Below are positions 36,887 through 46,846 of a stretch of DNA of 64,000 bases, piece by piece. The position numbers and the translations under genes were made by a program. The notes beneath the pieces are model-generated. The model had not been told where the DNA came from and searched no databases. It saw only the letters and a program-made list of their open reading frames with translations. This stretch comes from Byssothecium circinans (Eukaryota; Ascomycota; Dothideomycetes; Pleosporales; Massarinaceae): the NCBI GenBank assembly GCA_010015675.1, contig ML977009.1, positions 183,962 through 247,961 of the forward strand, read 5' to 3'. Positions within the stretch are counted from its first letter, which is position 1, and each line of letters opens with the position of its first letter.

Positions 36887-37036
36887 ATGCAACCCAAGCT
36901 ACAAGGGAGGATATCAAATCCCGATACGACCAGCCCCATGTACTGTATACCCAATATTGATCCAAAAAGACGTCCCACTGCCAAGGAGGTGCTTAGCTAC
37001 CCCCGGTTTTACCTCGAGGCCCACGAGAAAGAGTAG
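36887..37036 (+). pseudogene. protein kinase C-lobe remnant
   Basis: The end of a kinase domain is readable: one frame gives NATQATREDIKSRYDQP, then after one extra C in a CCCC run the next frame gives MYCIPNIDPKRRPTAKEVL followed by SYPRFYLEAHEKE and a stop. DPKRRPTAKEVL is kinase subdomain XI with its conserved Arg. Nothing of the N-lobe or catalytic loop is found upstream. A second copy of the first 65 bp lies at 39201-39268 and lacks the extra C. Confidence 0.6.
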
Positions 37037-37547
37037 TTAAGGAAAATTGCTTGGCAACAGCCATTTTTTGCTACCCAGGCCATACAACTTCAAGAATATT
37101 GAGGAGATGTCCACGGATAGTTAATAACTGATTGTGTGTGTCTAATGAATTAACGAAGCTAAGAAATGATGCTTCGATAGGAATCTAAAGTAAGCCCATA
37201 CACCCCCCAACCGTTCATGGTCGTTGTCCCAACGACCGCATGTTCCTAGCAGAACCTCTCAACATCCATCGTCACCCTCGTCAAGCCAGGAGGCTGTACC
37301 ATCAGAATGTCTGTGGTAGAAGTTTCCGGTCTTGGGGTCCTTTTTCCAGTAGCTCCTGTGCTTGCTCGCATGCCCGGGGGATCCGTGATGAATGAGAGTG
37401 CGATGCTCTGTGTGGTTTAGTTGAAGCCGCGGGCGTTGGTTGGCAACGTTGCTCAATTATCTCGTAGCCCGATTCGTCTCCACGCAGTGTGCGACCTAAC
37501 CGACCACGTGACCAAACTCGTGTGAAGCTAGATATTAGTAATAACCG
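37037..37547. other. intergenic
   Basis: No gene is supported. A CACGTGA site lies at about 37504-37510, close to the 3' end of the next gene. Confidence 0.4.
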
Positions 37548-38759
37548 CTACATTTGGCCCTCATGGCCCTCCATCCAACTCGCGATGGCCGCAACTCCAG
37601 CTTCGTCTCCATACTGGGCCGTCTCTTCGTAAGCATCCGTCGGTTCTAGAACGGTTGTAGGTAGGGGAGTGCCTTGGGTGATGGAAGGGAGTGTGCTGCG
37701 TCGTTGCTTCCAGTGTTCTTTTAGCTCGTCTCTCAGGGCGTACGACTGATCCTTGGCGTGATCTTGGGTGTTCCTGAGGCCTCTTCGGCCATCGTTGTGG
37801 CCTTGTTGAGTATCCTTTATGTTTGCTGACGCGAACTGATACTGGTGGTATTCGAGCTTGTTTTTGTCGTCCTCCGAAGGCATAGCGTAATGAGCGTACA
37901 GGTTGAGATTGGTGCCGTCTGTGGTGAAAGTTGTGATTTCTGCGTGGCCAGGGGGATCAGAACTTCCCATGTAGGCAAGGGCTTGGCTCCTTGCGTAGAC
38001 AAGAGCTGCCCCGTCATAGGCACTCTGAAGTCTTGCCTCTATATTCCCGTCGGGGCCCTTCCATTCTCCAGCCAAATGTGGCAGAGTCATGGAATAAGGG
38101 TTATCCTTGTAAAGGGCGGCTCCGCTAACGTGCTCGTCGATTGGGAACGGAAGATAGTCATCTATCCCAAGCCCTTCAACGAAATCAGGCTGTGGAGCAG
38201 ACAGGCTGTTGTTAAACCCGACGTTCTTTGGGAAGCCAGTGAATTGTTGGTTGAAGGTTCTTTTGTAACCCTTTGGATACGTCTTCAGCATATGCGCGCC
38301 GACTTCAAAGACCATAGTTGCTTCGTTATCGGCTCTCTCAACTTTGTCGACGAAGTCATTGTACGCTGACTCGGTGGGTGAAGCCGTTTTGCGAGATCCC
38401 GCGTATCGTTCGCGGATTTCCTTGAAGTTCGTGGGAAGCTTGGAGTGAAACGGGGGAAGTATGCCATTCTTGCAAGCCTGGATGGCGAAACCGGACGTCG
38501 TTGTCGACGTGGTCTTGGTTGATCCGGACTCATCTGTGGAGTCTGAGACCTTCTTCCTGCCCACCTTGTCGAACAGGGCCAAGTTCTTCCGCGTCAACCG
38601 TGACCGCTTTAGCTGACGTTCGTTGTCGTCGCCGTTGCTGCCGATCTGCCGTTTCTGCGACCGCGTGGCCGGGGAGACTTGCTCTTGTTCTTCGGCCTCG
38701 GCCTCAAGCGCCGAGGCGTACGGACGCTTGGGATGATCGGGCTGCTGTTCGCCGTTCAT
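37548..38759 (-). CDS. DUF7924-like protein with PD-(D/E)XK nuclease-type motif
   Basis: Single exon, 403 aa. The N-terminal about 90 residues are charged and nuclear-like (SQKRQIG, RQLKRSRLTRKN). The conserved core runs from about 100 to 330: AHMLKTYPKGYKRTFN, APQPDFVEGLGIDDYLPFPI, MTLPHLAGEWKGPDG, QSAYDGAALVYARSQA and AEITTFTTDGTNLNLYAHY, a layout I associate with the large fungal DUF7924 family. PD at 191-192, E232-W-K234 and Q245 form an order typical of PD-(D/E)XK nucleases (PD, ExK, then a Q/Y helix). DNA cleavage is therefore an inference, not shown. The function of the family is not established to my knowledge. Intact; its 5' flank has a CACGTGA pair. Confidence 0.72.
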   Translation of the reverse strand: MNGEQQPDHPKRPYASALEAEAEEQEQVSPATRSQKRQIGSNGDDNERQLKRSRLTRKNLALFDKVGRKKVSDSTDESGSTKTTSTTTSGFAIQACKNGILPPFHSKLPTNFKEIRERYAGSRKTASPTESAYNDFVDKVERADNEATMVFEVGAHMLKTYPKGYKRTFNQQFTGFPKNVGFNNSLSAPQPDFVEGLGIDDYLPFPIDEHVSGAALYKDNPYSMTLPHLAGEWKGPDGNIEARLQSAYDGAALVYARSQALAYMGSSDPPGHAEITTFTTDGTNLNLYAHYAMPSEDDKNKLEYHQYQFASANIKDTQQGHNDGRRGLRNTQDHAKDQSYALRDELKEHWKQRRSTLPSITQGTPLPTTVLEPTDAYEETAQYGDEAGVAAIASWMEGHEGQM

Positions 38760-39200
38760 GACGAGGAGGTGTCAGCGTGTGAAGAGGAACAAATATCCTA
38801 TGGCGGTCAGGCTGGCCGACAGAAGGGCCTGGTGTGAGCCGCAAGGTCGTTTTGTCGCATTGTTCAATGTTTGAAAACGGACTCCAGTCACGTGATATTC
38901 ACGTGACCGTCACCTTATATAGTCTTCCTCTGTAGCTGCTGCTCGATCACTCAATCAATCACTTTCTCCTACTCACTCAGAGCCTCATTTCAACACGCAT
39001 GTCGTTGGAAAGGTTGTTTTGGTCGAGGTTGAGGATAGTGGGGCGCTACAGAATGATTGGTTGCGGGCCGCCGGTCCTCCGTAGTGCGTGCGGGGAAGTT
39101 TATGACTAATACCTGATCATGATGTAAGCTCTAGACAGTGGAGGGGGAAGACCGACATAGTGCTTTTTTTCGCCCCGTGTATTCAACAATATAGAGGGAC
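38760..39200. promoter_or_regulatory. upstream region of DUF7924-like gene
   Basis: This holds the promoter of the minus-strand DUF7924-like gene, with the CACGTGA pair at 38888-38906 and a TTATATAG element (plus strand) just beyond it. A segment at 38941-38968 (gctcgatcactcaatcaatc) recurs near 62355 beside another CACGTG pair. Confidence 0.45.
38888..38906. promoter_or_regulatory. twin TCACGTGA palindromes
   Basis: tcacgtga at 38888-38895 and again at 38899-38906, separated by 3 bp. Each is a perfect palindrome and a canonical bHLH site. It lies about 130 bp upstream of the DUF7924-like start codon. Confidence 0.5.
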
Positions 39201-39268
39201 AATGCAACCCAAGCTACGAGGGAGGATATCAAATCCCGATACGACCAGCCCATGTACTGTATATCCCA
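39201..39268 (+). repeat. copy of kinase-remnant segment (about 65 bp)
   Basis: aatgcaacccaagctacgag through atgtactgtata matches 36888-36955 with few differences. The frame gives NATQATREDIKSRYDQPMYCI uninterrupted, then diverges. It is a direct repeat 2.3 kb from the first. Confidence 0.65.
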
Positions 39269-39360
39269 ACACAGAAACGCCACTCCACTCCACGCCAAAC
39301 TAAACGAAACCAAACCTCTATCTCAGAGACTGCCCCGAAAGCCCTCTATTAAGCTCCCCC

Positions 39361-40911
39361 TTACAGCCCAACCCTCCGCTGCAAACTCTGAACCCGGACC
39401 TCCAACCCATGACACTCATCCTCCTTACGATGCAACTCCCTCTGCAGCGCCTCCTTCTCACTCCTCAGCGCCTGTAGCTTTCCCCCCATCTTCTCCCGAT
39501 ACGCAGCATGTTCCTCATGCAACATCTCCACGCGCTGGAACTCCACGCCTCCCGCTCCCGGCCCCTGCGACATCGACATGGACGAAGCATGAGAAGCCGA
39601 AGGCGCAGTATTAATCACAGCCCCACCACCCCTTAACCTCAGAATCTCCGCATCGCGCGCCTTGAGCTTCTGCTCCAGTTTATCCACCGTGCCTTTCCAC
39701 GCCTGATGCGCAGTAACGCGGTTGACGTCGTCGATATTCGCACCGCCTTTGAGCGTCTCGATCTGAGACACGAGATCCGTATTCCGCTTCTCGAGCTCCA
39801 GAGCGCGTTGTTGCAGCGCTGCCGCCTGCGCCGCAGCGAAGAGATCAGTTGTGTTTCTCCTCTCCATGAACATGCTCCCTGGCCGTGCTCTGACGGGACT
39901 CTGTCGCCCATTCGACGTTGACGCTGCACCACCACCCTGCTTATCCAACTGCCTAGTCGCTTCAGCTAGCTTGGCCCTCACGGTTTGAACATTGACGAGA
40001 TCCTCGTCGCGGAGCTTGGTCATGGCTTCGAGATCCCGACGCGCTTTGGCGAGGAGCCCGCGGATCTTGATATTATTCTCCACATCTTCGTCGCGGAGCG
40101 CCCAGATAGCTTCGTGGCGTTTCTGCCACTGCTTCTTCTCGGTCTCGAGCTGTTTGAGGCGCGCGCTCATCTCGGCATAGTCGTCCGGCGTCACGGAAAT
40201 AACCGGGTTCTTTTGCTCCATGAAGACGATTTTGGACATGAGGGCCGCGAGTTGCGATTCCAGCGGCCCTGGGATGTGGGACGAGTGCGGGGCGCCGCGG
40301 GCATAGGTGTGCCGTGTGGGTGTCTTCTCGGGGAAGTCGTAGTCGTCGCCGCCGTGGAGCGTGGTGGCGGACGAATCAGTCTCTTTGTAGGGTTCCGGTG
40401 GGTCTTTGTATACCGTGTCTTCGCCGGGGGCGATCTCGACAAAGCCGAGGTTGAAGTGCGTTGTTGCGGTTGACTTGACAGGTGTCGGTGCTGGTGGGTC
40501 CTTGTACACCATGTCTTCACCTGGTGCGATCTTGACAAAACCCAGGCCAAAATGGGTCGGTTGCGATTGCTGTTGTTGCTGCTGCTGTGAATTCCGCTGT
40601 TGCTGTTGTTGCGGCTTCAAAGGTAACGGTGCCGATGGTGGTGGTCCGCTGCTACCAAACTTCTGGCTCAGCCGGTTCACCGCCGAACCAGACTGCTGCC
40701 GTTGGTTCTGCCACATAGGAGGCATGACGTCGTCTTCAGCAGCAGTGTCAGATGAAAGGTCGGAGTCGTAACCTCCGGAGCGAGAGGGCTGTCGAGCCAG
40801 TTGGGGTGAGATCATTGATGAAGGCCGACTGGTATTGGAGTAGACGGAGGCAACACTATGGACCGATGGAGTACGTTGAGGTCGGGAAGGAGCGCGGTTA
40901 GACGTCCACAT
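39361..40911 (-). CDS. coiled-coil protein with tandem HFxLGFVxIAPGED repeat
   Basis: Single exon, 516 aa, no known enzymatic domain. Residues 1-100 are Ser/Pro-rich and include a polyglutamine tract (near 100-118). Two tandem copies of a 27-residue-type unit follow: HFGLGFVKIAPGEDMVYKDP and HFNLGFVEIAPGEDTVYKDP. From about 215 to the end the sequence is heptad-like coiled coil with AIWALRDEDVENNIKIRGLL and TKLRDEDLVNVQTVRAKLAE, broken by a Ser/Gly linker. Fungal orthologues are often labelled 'M protein repeat protein' because of the coil, which is not a functional statement. A scaffold or cytoskeletal role is possible but unproven. Intact. Confidence 0.75.
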   Translation of the reverse strand: MWTSNRAPSRPQRTPSVHSVASVYSNTSRPSSMISPQLARQPSRSGGYDSDLSSDTAAEDDVMPPMWQNQRQQSGSAVNRLSQKFGSSGPPPSAPLPLKPQQQQQRNSQQQQQQQSQPTHFGLGFVKIAPGEDMVYKDPPAPTPVKSTATTHFNLGFVEIAPGEDTVYKDPPEPYKETDSSATTLHGGDDYDFPEKTPTRHTYARGAPHSSHIPGPLESQLAALMSKIVFMEQKNPVISVTPDDYAEMSARLKQLETEKKQWQKRHEAIWALRDEDVENNIKIRGLLAKARRDLEAMTKLRDEDLVNVQTVRAKLAEATRQLDKQGGGAASTSNGRQSPVRARPGSMFMERRNTTDLFAAAQAAALQQRALELEKRNTDLVSQIETLKGGANIDDVNRVTAHQAWKGTVDKLEQKLKARDAEILRLRGGGAVINTAPSASHASSMSMSQGPGAGGVEFQRVEMLHEEHAAYREKMGGKLQALRSEKEALQRELHRKEDECHGLEVRVQSLQRRVGL

Positions 40912-42372
40912 TTCCTGGATGGGGAGGAGTGAGACTGAGGAAGTGAGGAAGAGTGCCTTCTTAGGGCCGTGAGAATTCAGCGACTCTAGAATCTACAACT
41001 TGTCGAACAGGAGGTACCGGACGTGTGTAGTCCCGCTTGGATTCCGGGTGCGGATTAGATTCGTCTCAGTGGCAGATGGATCGCTGTTAATGCTAATGCT
41101 AATGCAAAAAACCGGCAGGGCGCGGGAGGAGTGGGTATCGTGATGTGGAGGAGTGCGTATTAGAAAATAAGGCGAGGACGTGGCTAGTGCCTGGCTCGTC
41201 GCGGGAGCAGCGTATTTGTGTTTTGGAAGTTCTAAAGTCGTTCTGAAGCAGTGCTGGACGCGAGCTTTTGATGCTGGCGAGGGAGCTGGCTTAAGATTTT
41301 GCGGAGTCGCGGCTGAAACCGCTTTGAGGCATCAGGGTATCCCTTGTCCGAGCTTGATACAGAGACACCATGACAGCGGTGAGCATGGTCGATCAATAGA
41401 TCGCACTTCTGGTATTGGTGATCAGGCGTGTGGCTGAGATCGTGAATTTGCGATTATGGTTGACGTGGTGGTGAAATGCAATTCCGGCGCCCCAGAAACG
41501 TGCACAGCACCCACGACATTACCGAGCATTTCGCCGCTTCGTCCTGCCTGGCTAACACGAATGCATGTATTACTGATGATGAGTTATCGCAAGCAATTCG
41601 CGCTTCGCAAAATTGAAGGGCACAAAACCTTCTGGAAAATTTGAGGTTTCGGTGTCGCGAAGGCGTGTCTGAAACGCCGCGAGCTTCAAACCTCGCATCC
41701 AACGAGAGCACAAGCACTTCTTCCCAGCCACGGCATGGCATTCCAAGGCAGGCAATGCCTCAGCCGCTCTGATGCCTAGAGTTCGAGGTATCAAGACTCT
41801 TGAGGTGCCGGGGAAGTGCCTCAGATGGTGCCGGCCGTTCCTTACTGGACGACATGAAGGCCAAGGTGGGATTCCGATACCCACGCTATGGGTATGTTCG
41901 AAGCGGCATTTTCGGTCTCGAGAGGACGTACAACGACATTGGCAGATAAGAGAAAATGTCTTGAAGGTTCTCGGCAAGGTCAAAGGTGCTGTGTAATACA
42001 GCCTTGGGATGGCTGAGCGGAAGGGAAAGTCTTGGGTGACTTGAGGTGACAATACCTCTACACCAGAAGGAACAATGGTCGCACGTAAAAGAAGGCGATT
42101 CGAGGATCGCGGCCGCCCGGCAGATGCATCGAAGTAATGAAAGAGAAGATACCTAAAAACGAAACAGAGCGCGATAGCGGAGTTTTTGTACCTAACATTA
42201 TTGACCGAAGACAAAAACATGGCGTGACTGCGTCAATTCCTGACACTAGACAAGAAAGTAACACAGCGCACTCACCCAAGGAATCTTCCCTCAATCCCCG
42301 ACGTCGCATAACTCTCCACCAACGTTCGTCTCGAATCCCAAAAGACCCGCCTCCTCTCGCCACCACTTCCTC
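40912..42372. other. 1.46-kb intergenic stretch
   Basis: Between the coiled-coil gene (promoter side) and the GH43 stop. The longest frame (41570-42220, minus) has no recognisable domain and a random look. Nothing else found. Confidence 0.45.
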
Positions 42373-43998
42373 TCACACCTCATACCGATCCGTCTCAAAC
42401 CTCACCGGTCGATACACAAAATACTCAAACTCGGCCTTACTCTCCAACCCATCCAAATCACTGGCCGCAACCCCCACAAAAGCTCCCGTGAAACTGCCAT
42501 GGGCCTGGTGTCCACCGCACTCATCACTCAGTATGCTCGCGTCATACACAGGGCCTATTTTCTTCAACTCTGCTTCACCCTCCAACGCGTAGAAAAACTG
42601 CAGTTCCTTCCCCCGGATACTAAGCGCGAGGCGAACTTTCCCCTCTTGCGGTATCGACACCGGTTCAGCGAGCGGGAACTTGAATCTTCCCTCTGGCCAC
42701 GAAGCTTCCGAGGAGAAGATGAGGAGTTCGCGCTTCCCATCTGCGTGAGCGGTAACAGTGAGGTAGAAGAAATTGTACCGGCAGTAGTATGCAACTAGCC
42801 CTGCAAATTGGCGTTCATCGATTGGGTTGAAGTCGATCACCGTCTCGGCATCATAGGAGAAATGCGTCTGCCGTCGCGCAATGAGGGCTTGCTCGAACCA
42901 GCTTCCGATTCCTTCGCGCCCGGTGAGTTGGAGCTTGCTTTGCTCTGTGATTTTGAAGATGCGATCGGGTTCTGGGGTCCGCAGCCATTGGAAATCTTTG
43001 TGCAGGCCGGTAGAGGAGTTGAATGTATAGCGCTGCTCAGCCCAGTAATTTGTGTCGTCTCGGGCAGCGGGAAGGTCAACGTAAAGAGATGGAACGGGGC
43101 CGTTCTTAATGTAGAGCCAGTCATCTTTGTCCCAGTATGCTTCTTGAATGGCTGTCTCGCGGCCGAGAACACAACGACGGAATTGTGTGGTTGGTCGGCC
43201 TGTGAGGTGCACGAGGTATGTTTTACCATCTGGAGTGTCTACGATGTCACCGTGGCCGGCGCGCTGGAGAGCAGCTAGTGGGTGGTCCTTTGACGTGAGA
43301 ATATGCTTCTGTGGGTGCACTTCGTACGGACCCCAGATATCACGGGCCCGGGCTAATGTGACGGCATGTTCGTAGCCAGTACCGCCCTCAGCGGTCAGAA
43401 GGTAGTAGTAGCCATTGCGCTTGTACAGATGAGGACCTTCGACTAGATCAAGCTCCGTACCATAGAAGATAGTCTTCATAGGACCCACGAGCTTCTCTTG
43501 CTTTGGATCATATTCCTGCAGTCTGATACCAGCAAATGGTCGCGGTCTTCTTCGGTGATCTTGCAGCATGTTGACGAACCACTTCTTTCCATCGTCATCG
43601 TGGAATAGTGATGGGTCGAAGCCAGAAGAGTTGATGTACACTGGATCGGACCACGGACCTTCAATCTTCGGTGCCGTTACGATGTAGTTCGGCGTGTCTT
43701 TGAACGATCCATCCTTCCGCTTGACATCTGTATACACGAGCCAGAACTTTTCGCCATCGTGAGTCAAGCATGGTGCCCAAACACCGCCACTGTCCGGATT
43801 GCCTCGCATATCGAGCTGACTTTTGCGGTTCAAAGGGCGTATCAAGAGGTCCCAGTTCGCCAAGTCTTTAGAGTGATGTATTTGAACTCCTGGGTACCAC
43901 TCAAATGTTGACGTTGCTATGTAGTAGTCATCGCCCACCCGGAGGATTGATGGATCTGCATTGAAGCCTGGCAGTATTGGATTCAGCACCTTTGGCAT
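42373..43998 (-). CDS. GH43 beta-xylosidase / arabinofuranosidase, intracellular
   Basis: Single exon, 541 aa, no signal peptide, so a cytosolic enzyme acting on imported xylo-oligosaccharides is likely. The five-bladed beta-propeller catalytic domain occupies about residues 1-320 and a C-terminal beta-sandwich about 340-535, the usual two-domain layout. The catalytic residues are visible: D15 (general base, GFNADPSIL), D128 (pKa modulator, SSGFDPSLF) and E187 (general acid, LDLVEGPHLY). Further propeller blocks include GGVWAPCLTHDGEKFWLVYT and AGHGDIVDTPDGKTYLVHL. Length and spacing match the XynB-type subgroup. Intact. Confidence 0.94.
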   Translation of the reverse strand: MPKVLNPILPGFNADPSILRVGDDYYIATSTFEWYPGVQIHHSKDLANWDLLIRPLNRKSQLDMRGNPDSGGVWAPCLTHDGEKFWLVYTDVKRKDGSFKDTPNYIVTAPKIEGPWSDPVYINSSGFDPSLFHDDDGKKWFVNMLQDHRRRPRPFAGIRLQEYDPKQEKLVGPMKTIFYGTELDLVEGPHLYKRNGYYYLLTAEGGTGYEHAVTLARARDIWGPYEVHPQKHILTSKDHPLAALQRAGHGDIVDTPDGKTYLVHLTGRPTTQFRRCVLGRETAIQEAYWDKDDWLYIKNGPVPSLYVDLPAARDDTNYWAEQRYTFNSSTGLHKDFQWLRTPEPDRIFKITEQSKLQLTGREGIGSWFEQALIARRQTHFSYDAETVIDFNPIDERQFAGLVAYYCRYNFFYLTVTAHADGKRELLIFSSEASWPEGRFKFPLAEPVSIPQEGKVRLALSIRGKELQFFYALEGEAELKKIGPVYDASILSDECGGHQAHGSFTGAFVGVAASDLDGLESKAEFEYFVYRPVRFETDRYEV

Positions 43999-45142
43999 GA
44001 TGATTGAGTTTTGAGGATGGAAACGAGTATTGGGATGTGAGGAGGTCTGGCTCGTATAAAGGAATGTCGTGCTCTTAAGGTGGGATGCAGCTGTCGGCCC
44101 ACATCGTTCGTTAATTTATCCGGACTGCCGCTAGTAGTAACTATTCAACCTGATTAGCCACCGCATATTAACACATTACCCCATGTTTAGCGAGTAGTGG
44201 GGTGGGCTGTGGGCGTCCAAGTTAGTCGTGCGCTATTCTCCTTTGTAATCTTGACGTGAGCACAAGTTCTTCGCAGTGAGCCAAAGCCATCCACCTAGAG
44301 CGAATTTTTTCTGAGATCTAGGTTGAGGTACGAGCTTGCACTCAAGACCAAACCAGGTTTTTAAGGCAATGCATAAGTGCTACTCATCACTTCCACCAAG
44401 CGAAATATTAGATAACGTCGAACTTGGCGTGGAAGCTGCAAATGGAGCCACAAATCCTACTAACCATGAGCGACTCTCTCTCTTCACTAGCGAATAAGTC
44501 GAGTTGGCTCAAGTCGATAGATTGTCGATATCCGGACTTCGCGCGAAGGATTCATGCTTCGTCCGGGACTCGCTCGTATACACTGGACAAGCGCTTATTT
44601 TGCGGAGCGAGGAACGAGCGTAGCAAAATTACAATCTAAATCGCGCCTGAGGGCTTCAAAAAAAATCGCATTTTGACCTACTTCTGCTTACTGGATTTCG
44701 TTGCTAATTTTTCTGTACATGCAAAAAACTATACCTTAAACAGTCCTGCAAGTAATAACCTATATTTATTTCGTTGTAATAGGGTTGCGTGGACAAAATA
44801 GTGTTTTTTAAGTAATGTTCTTGCAAATCACGACTAATACGCGTGTCGCGTGTCCTGTATTAGGCAGTGAAATAGGGGCTTTTTAGGGTCCAAAACCACA
44901 TGCGCCACAGTTCCTTAGCCACAGCTCTTAACCATCCTGCAGCTAGCTTTTTTTGCTATTATTTAGCATTAATTGGCTGCGATTTGTATGCGCTTCTCAT
45001 ACAAAGTAGTGCCAAATCAGTGCGACGCGTGGTTGTTGCGCGATGCTAGGGGGCTGCTCGGTGGATGCTTTGGTTGATGATTTTGGTGATGCGGAGATAT
45101 CAGACTTAGCCATACTAAGGCGATTTCGTTGATTTCTACTCA
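43999..45142. other. AT-rich gene-free stretch
   Basis: The GH43 promoter occupies the left part. From about 44640 to 45010 the sequence is AT-rich with runs such as ttttttgctattatttagc and looks like decayed repeat DNA, though I could not pair its ends. No gene is supported. Confidence 0.45.
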
Positions 45143-45535
45143 CCAGCTCGATAGCTTGATATATACGCGATAGCTCGATATGTACTCAAAAGCTCGATAT
45201 ATACTCGATAGCTCGATAGCTTGATATACACTCACCAGCTCGATAGCTCGATAGCTCGATAGCTCGATATATACTCGATAGCTTGATATATATTCGAAAG
45301 CTCGATATACACTCACCAGCTCGAAAGCTCGGTATATACGCGATAGCTCGATATATACTCACCAACTCGATAGCTCGATATATACGCGATAGCTTGATAT
45401 ATACTCGATAGCTCGATATATACTCGAAAGCTCGAAAGCTTGATATATACTCACCAGCTCGAAAGCTAGATATATACTGACCAGCTCGATAGCTCGATAT
45501 ATACTCAATAGCTCGAAAGCTCGATAACTTAATAC
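45143..45535. repeat. TCGATAGCTCGATATATACTC minisatellite
   Basis: About 390 bp consist of reshuffled agctcgatag / agctcgatatatactc / agctcgaaagc / actcaccagctcgatag words. The minus strand reads as an open frame of repeated YISSFRAGE / YISSYRA units, an artefact of the repeat. The array sits about 160 bp upstream of the MDR pseudogene. Confidence 0.85.
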
Positions 45536-45693
45536 CTAATACACTGCCTAATACCAATAGCTCCGCAAATTCTAATTCCCGTTTACGAAAATTAGTAGGA
45601 TCTTATAAATCCCCTTAACAACACCCATAAACACGTACGACGCCCCAACATATCCCTTCGAGCGCCATCTCCTCTCCACTCCAATCTTCCAGG

Positions 45694-46795
45694 ATGGCGA
45701 CCGCCATCTCATCCACGATGAAAGCATGGGCGTACTCACGAGCCGGCCCCCATCGCCAAGTCCTTTCCCAAACCACGATTCCAACCCCCAAAGCTCCGAC
45801 AGGCGATCAAGTCATGATCAAAGTCGCATACTCAGGGCTGAACTACGGAGACGTCAAAACCATGGCCATGATGCCGTCGATCTTCCGAAACAATGCGGTG
45901 CCCGCGATGGACTATTCAGGAACCATTATCGCAGTCGGACCTTCAGTGCCCTCGCATTTGTCGGTCGGAACGAGAGTATTTGGCATACTGGAGACGCTTG
46001 CGATGTTCAAGGGGATAGGATCGTTGTGCGAGTACATGTGTATCTCGACAAGTAAATCCATGGTAGCCCCCGTCCCCGCCAATTTCAGCTTGGAAGACGT
46101 GGGATGCATAGCTACAGGCGGGACGATGGCGATGCTGATCTGAAAGAACGGCGGGATTGGAGAGAATTGTGGGTTGAGAATGCTCATCAATGGCTCGAGC
46201 GGCGGTTGCGGGACGGCGTTTGTGCAGGTTGCGAAAGCGATGGGTGGAAAAGAAATTGTAGTGACATGTTCGTAGCCCAACTTCGAGCTTGTGAAAAGCC
46301 TTGGAGCCGATCGTGTTCTCGACTACAGAGAATCCGACCCGCTGCATGTTCGCCTGGCTAAGGAGTTTGGCGAGCGTCCGTTTGATATCGTCATCGACAC
46401 AGTTAGGGCGCAGGAGTTGTACACCAACAGCCCAAGCTATCTGAAGGAAGACGGTATCTTCCTGAACATTGGCGATTTTACCAACGGCTTGTTCGCAACT
46501 GCGTGGAACTGGTTGATGAACTGGTGCTGGCCGCGATGGTTGGGGGGTACGCCACGGAATTATGTCATGTTTGGACCGGACATTAACCCCGAGACTGTGG
46601 AGCAATTGCTCAAGCTCATGGAGAAGGGAGAGATCAAAGCTGTGAAGGAGAGGACCGCTGAGTTTGATGATGTGCTAGAGGTGAGGCTACGTCCTGAACA
46701 TGCGATGAGAGAAGCTGACAATGGTACAGGCCTTCGACATACTCGCTTCGAAGAGAACACGAGGCCGAATCGTGGTTAAAGTAGCGGGCAGCTGA
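45694..46795 (+). pseudogene. MDR zinc-type alcohol dehydrogenase/quinone reductase, two nonsense codons
   Basis: Reading one frame from ATG at 45694 through an intron at 46681-46729 to TGA at 46793-46795 gives an almost complete medium-chain reductase. Domain blocks: VMIKVAYSGLNYGDVKT and AMDYSGTIIAVGPSVPSHLS (GroES-like half), LINGSSGGCGTAFVQVAKAM (nucleotide-binding loop), ELVKSLGADRVLDYRESDP and the C-terminal AFDILASKRTRGRIVVKVAG. Two in-frame stops interrupt it: TGA at 46141-46143 and TAG at 46273-46275. Neither can be removed by a plausible intron. The frame is otherwise kept, so decay is recent. Such enzymes reduce enones or quinones with NADPH. Confidence 0.85.
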
Positions 46796-46846
46796 ATGTC
46801 ATGATAGTGGTAGCTTCCGAAACAACTGGAAGCCAATGGTGCTAGT

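Noticed and set aside
41570..42220. 216-codon minus frame between the coiled-coil and GH43 genes
   Set aside because: No domain and no hydrophobic or helical pattern; probably chance.
45143..45535. CRISPR-like array
   Set aside because: Contiguous tandem words without unique spacers in a eukaryotic genome; a minisatellite.
45186..45557. 123-codon frame of YISS(F/Y)RAGE repeats
   Set aside because: Produced by the minisatellite; not a gene.
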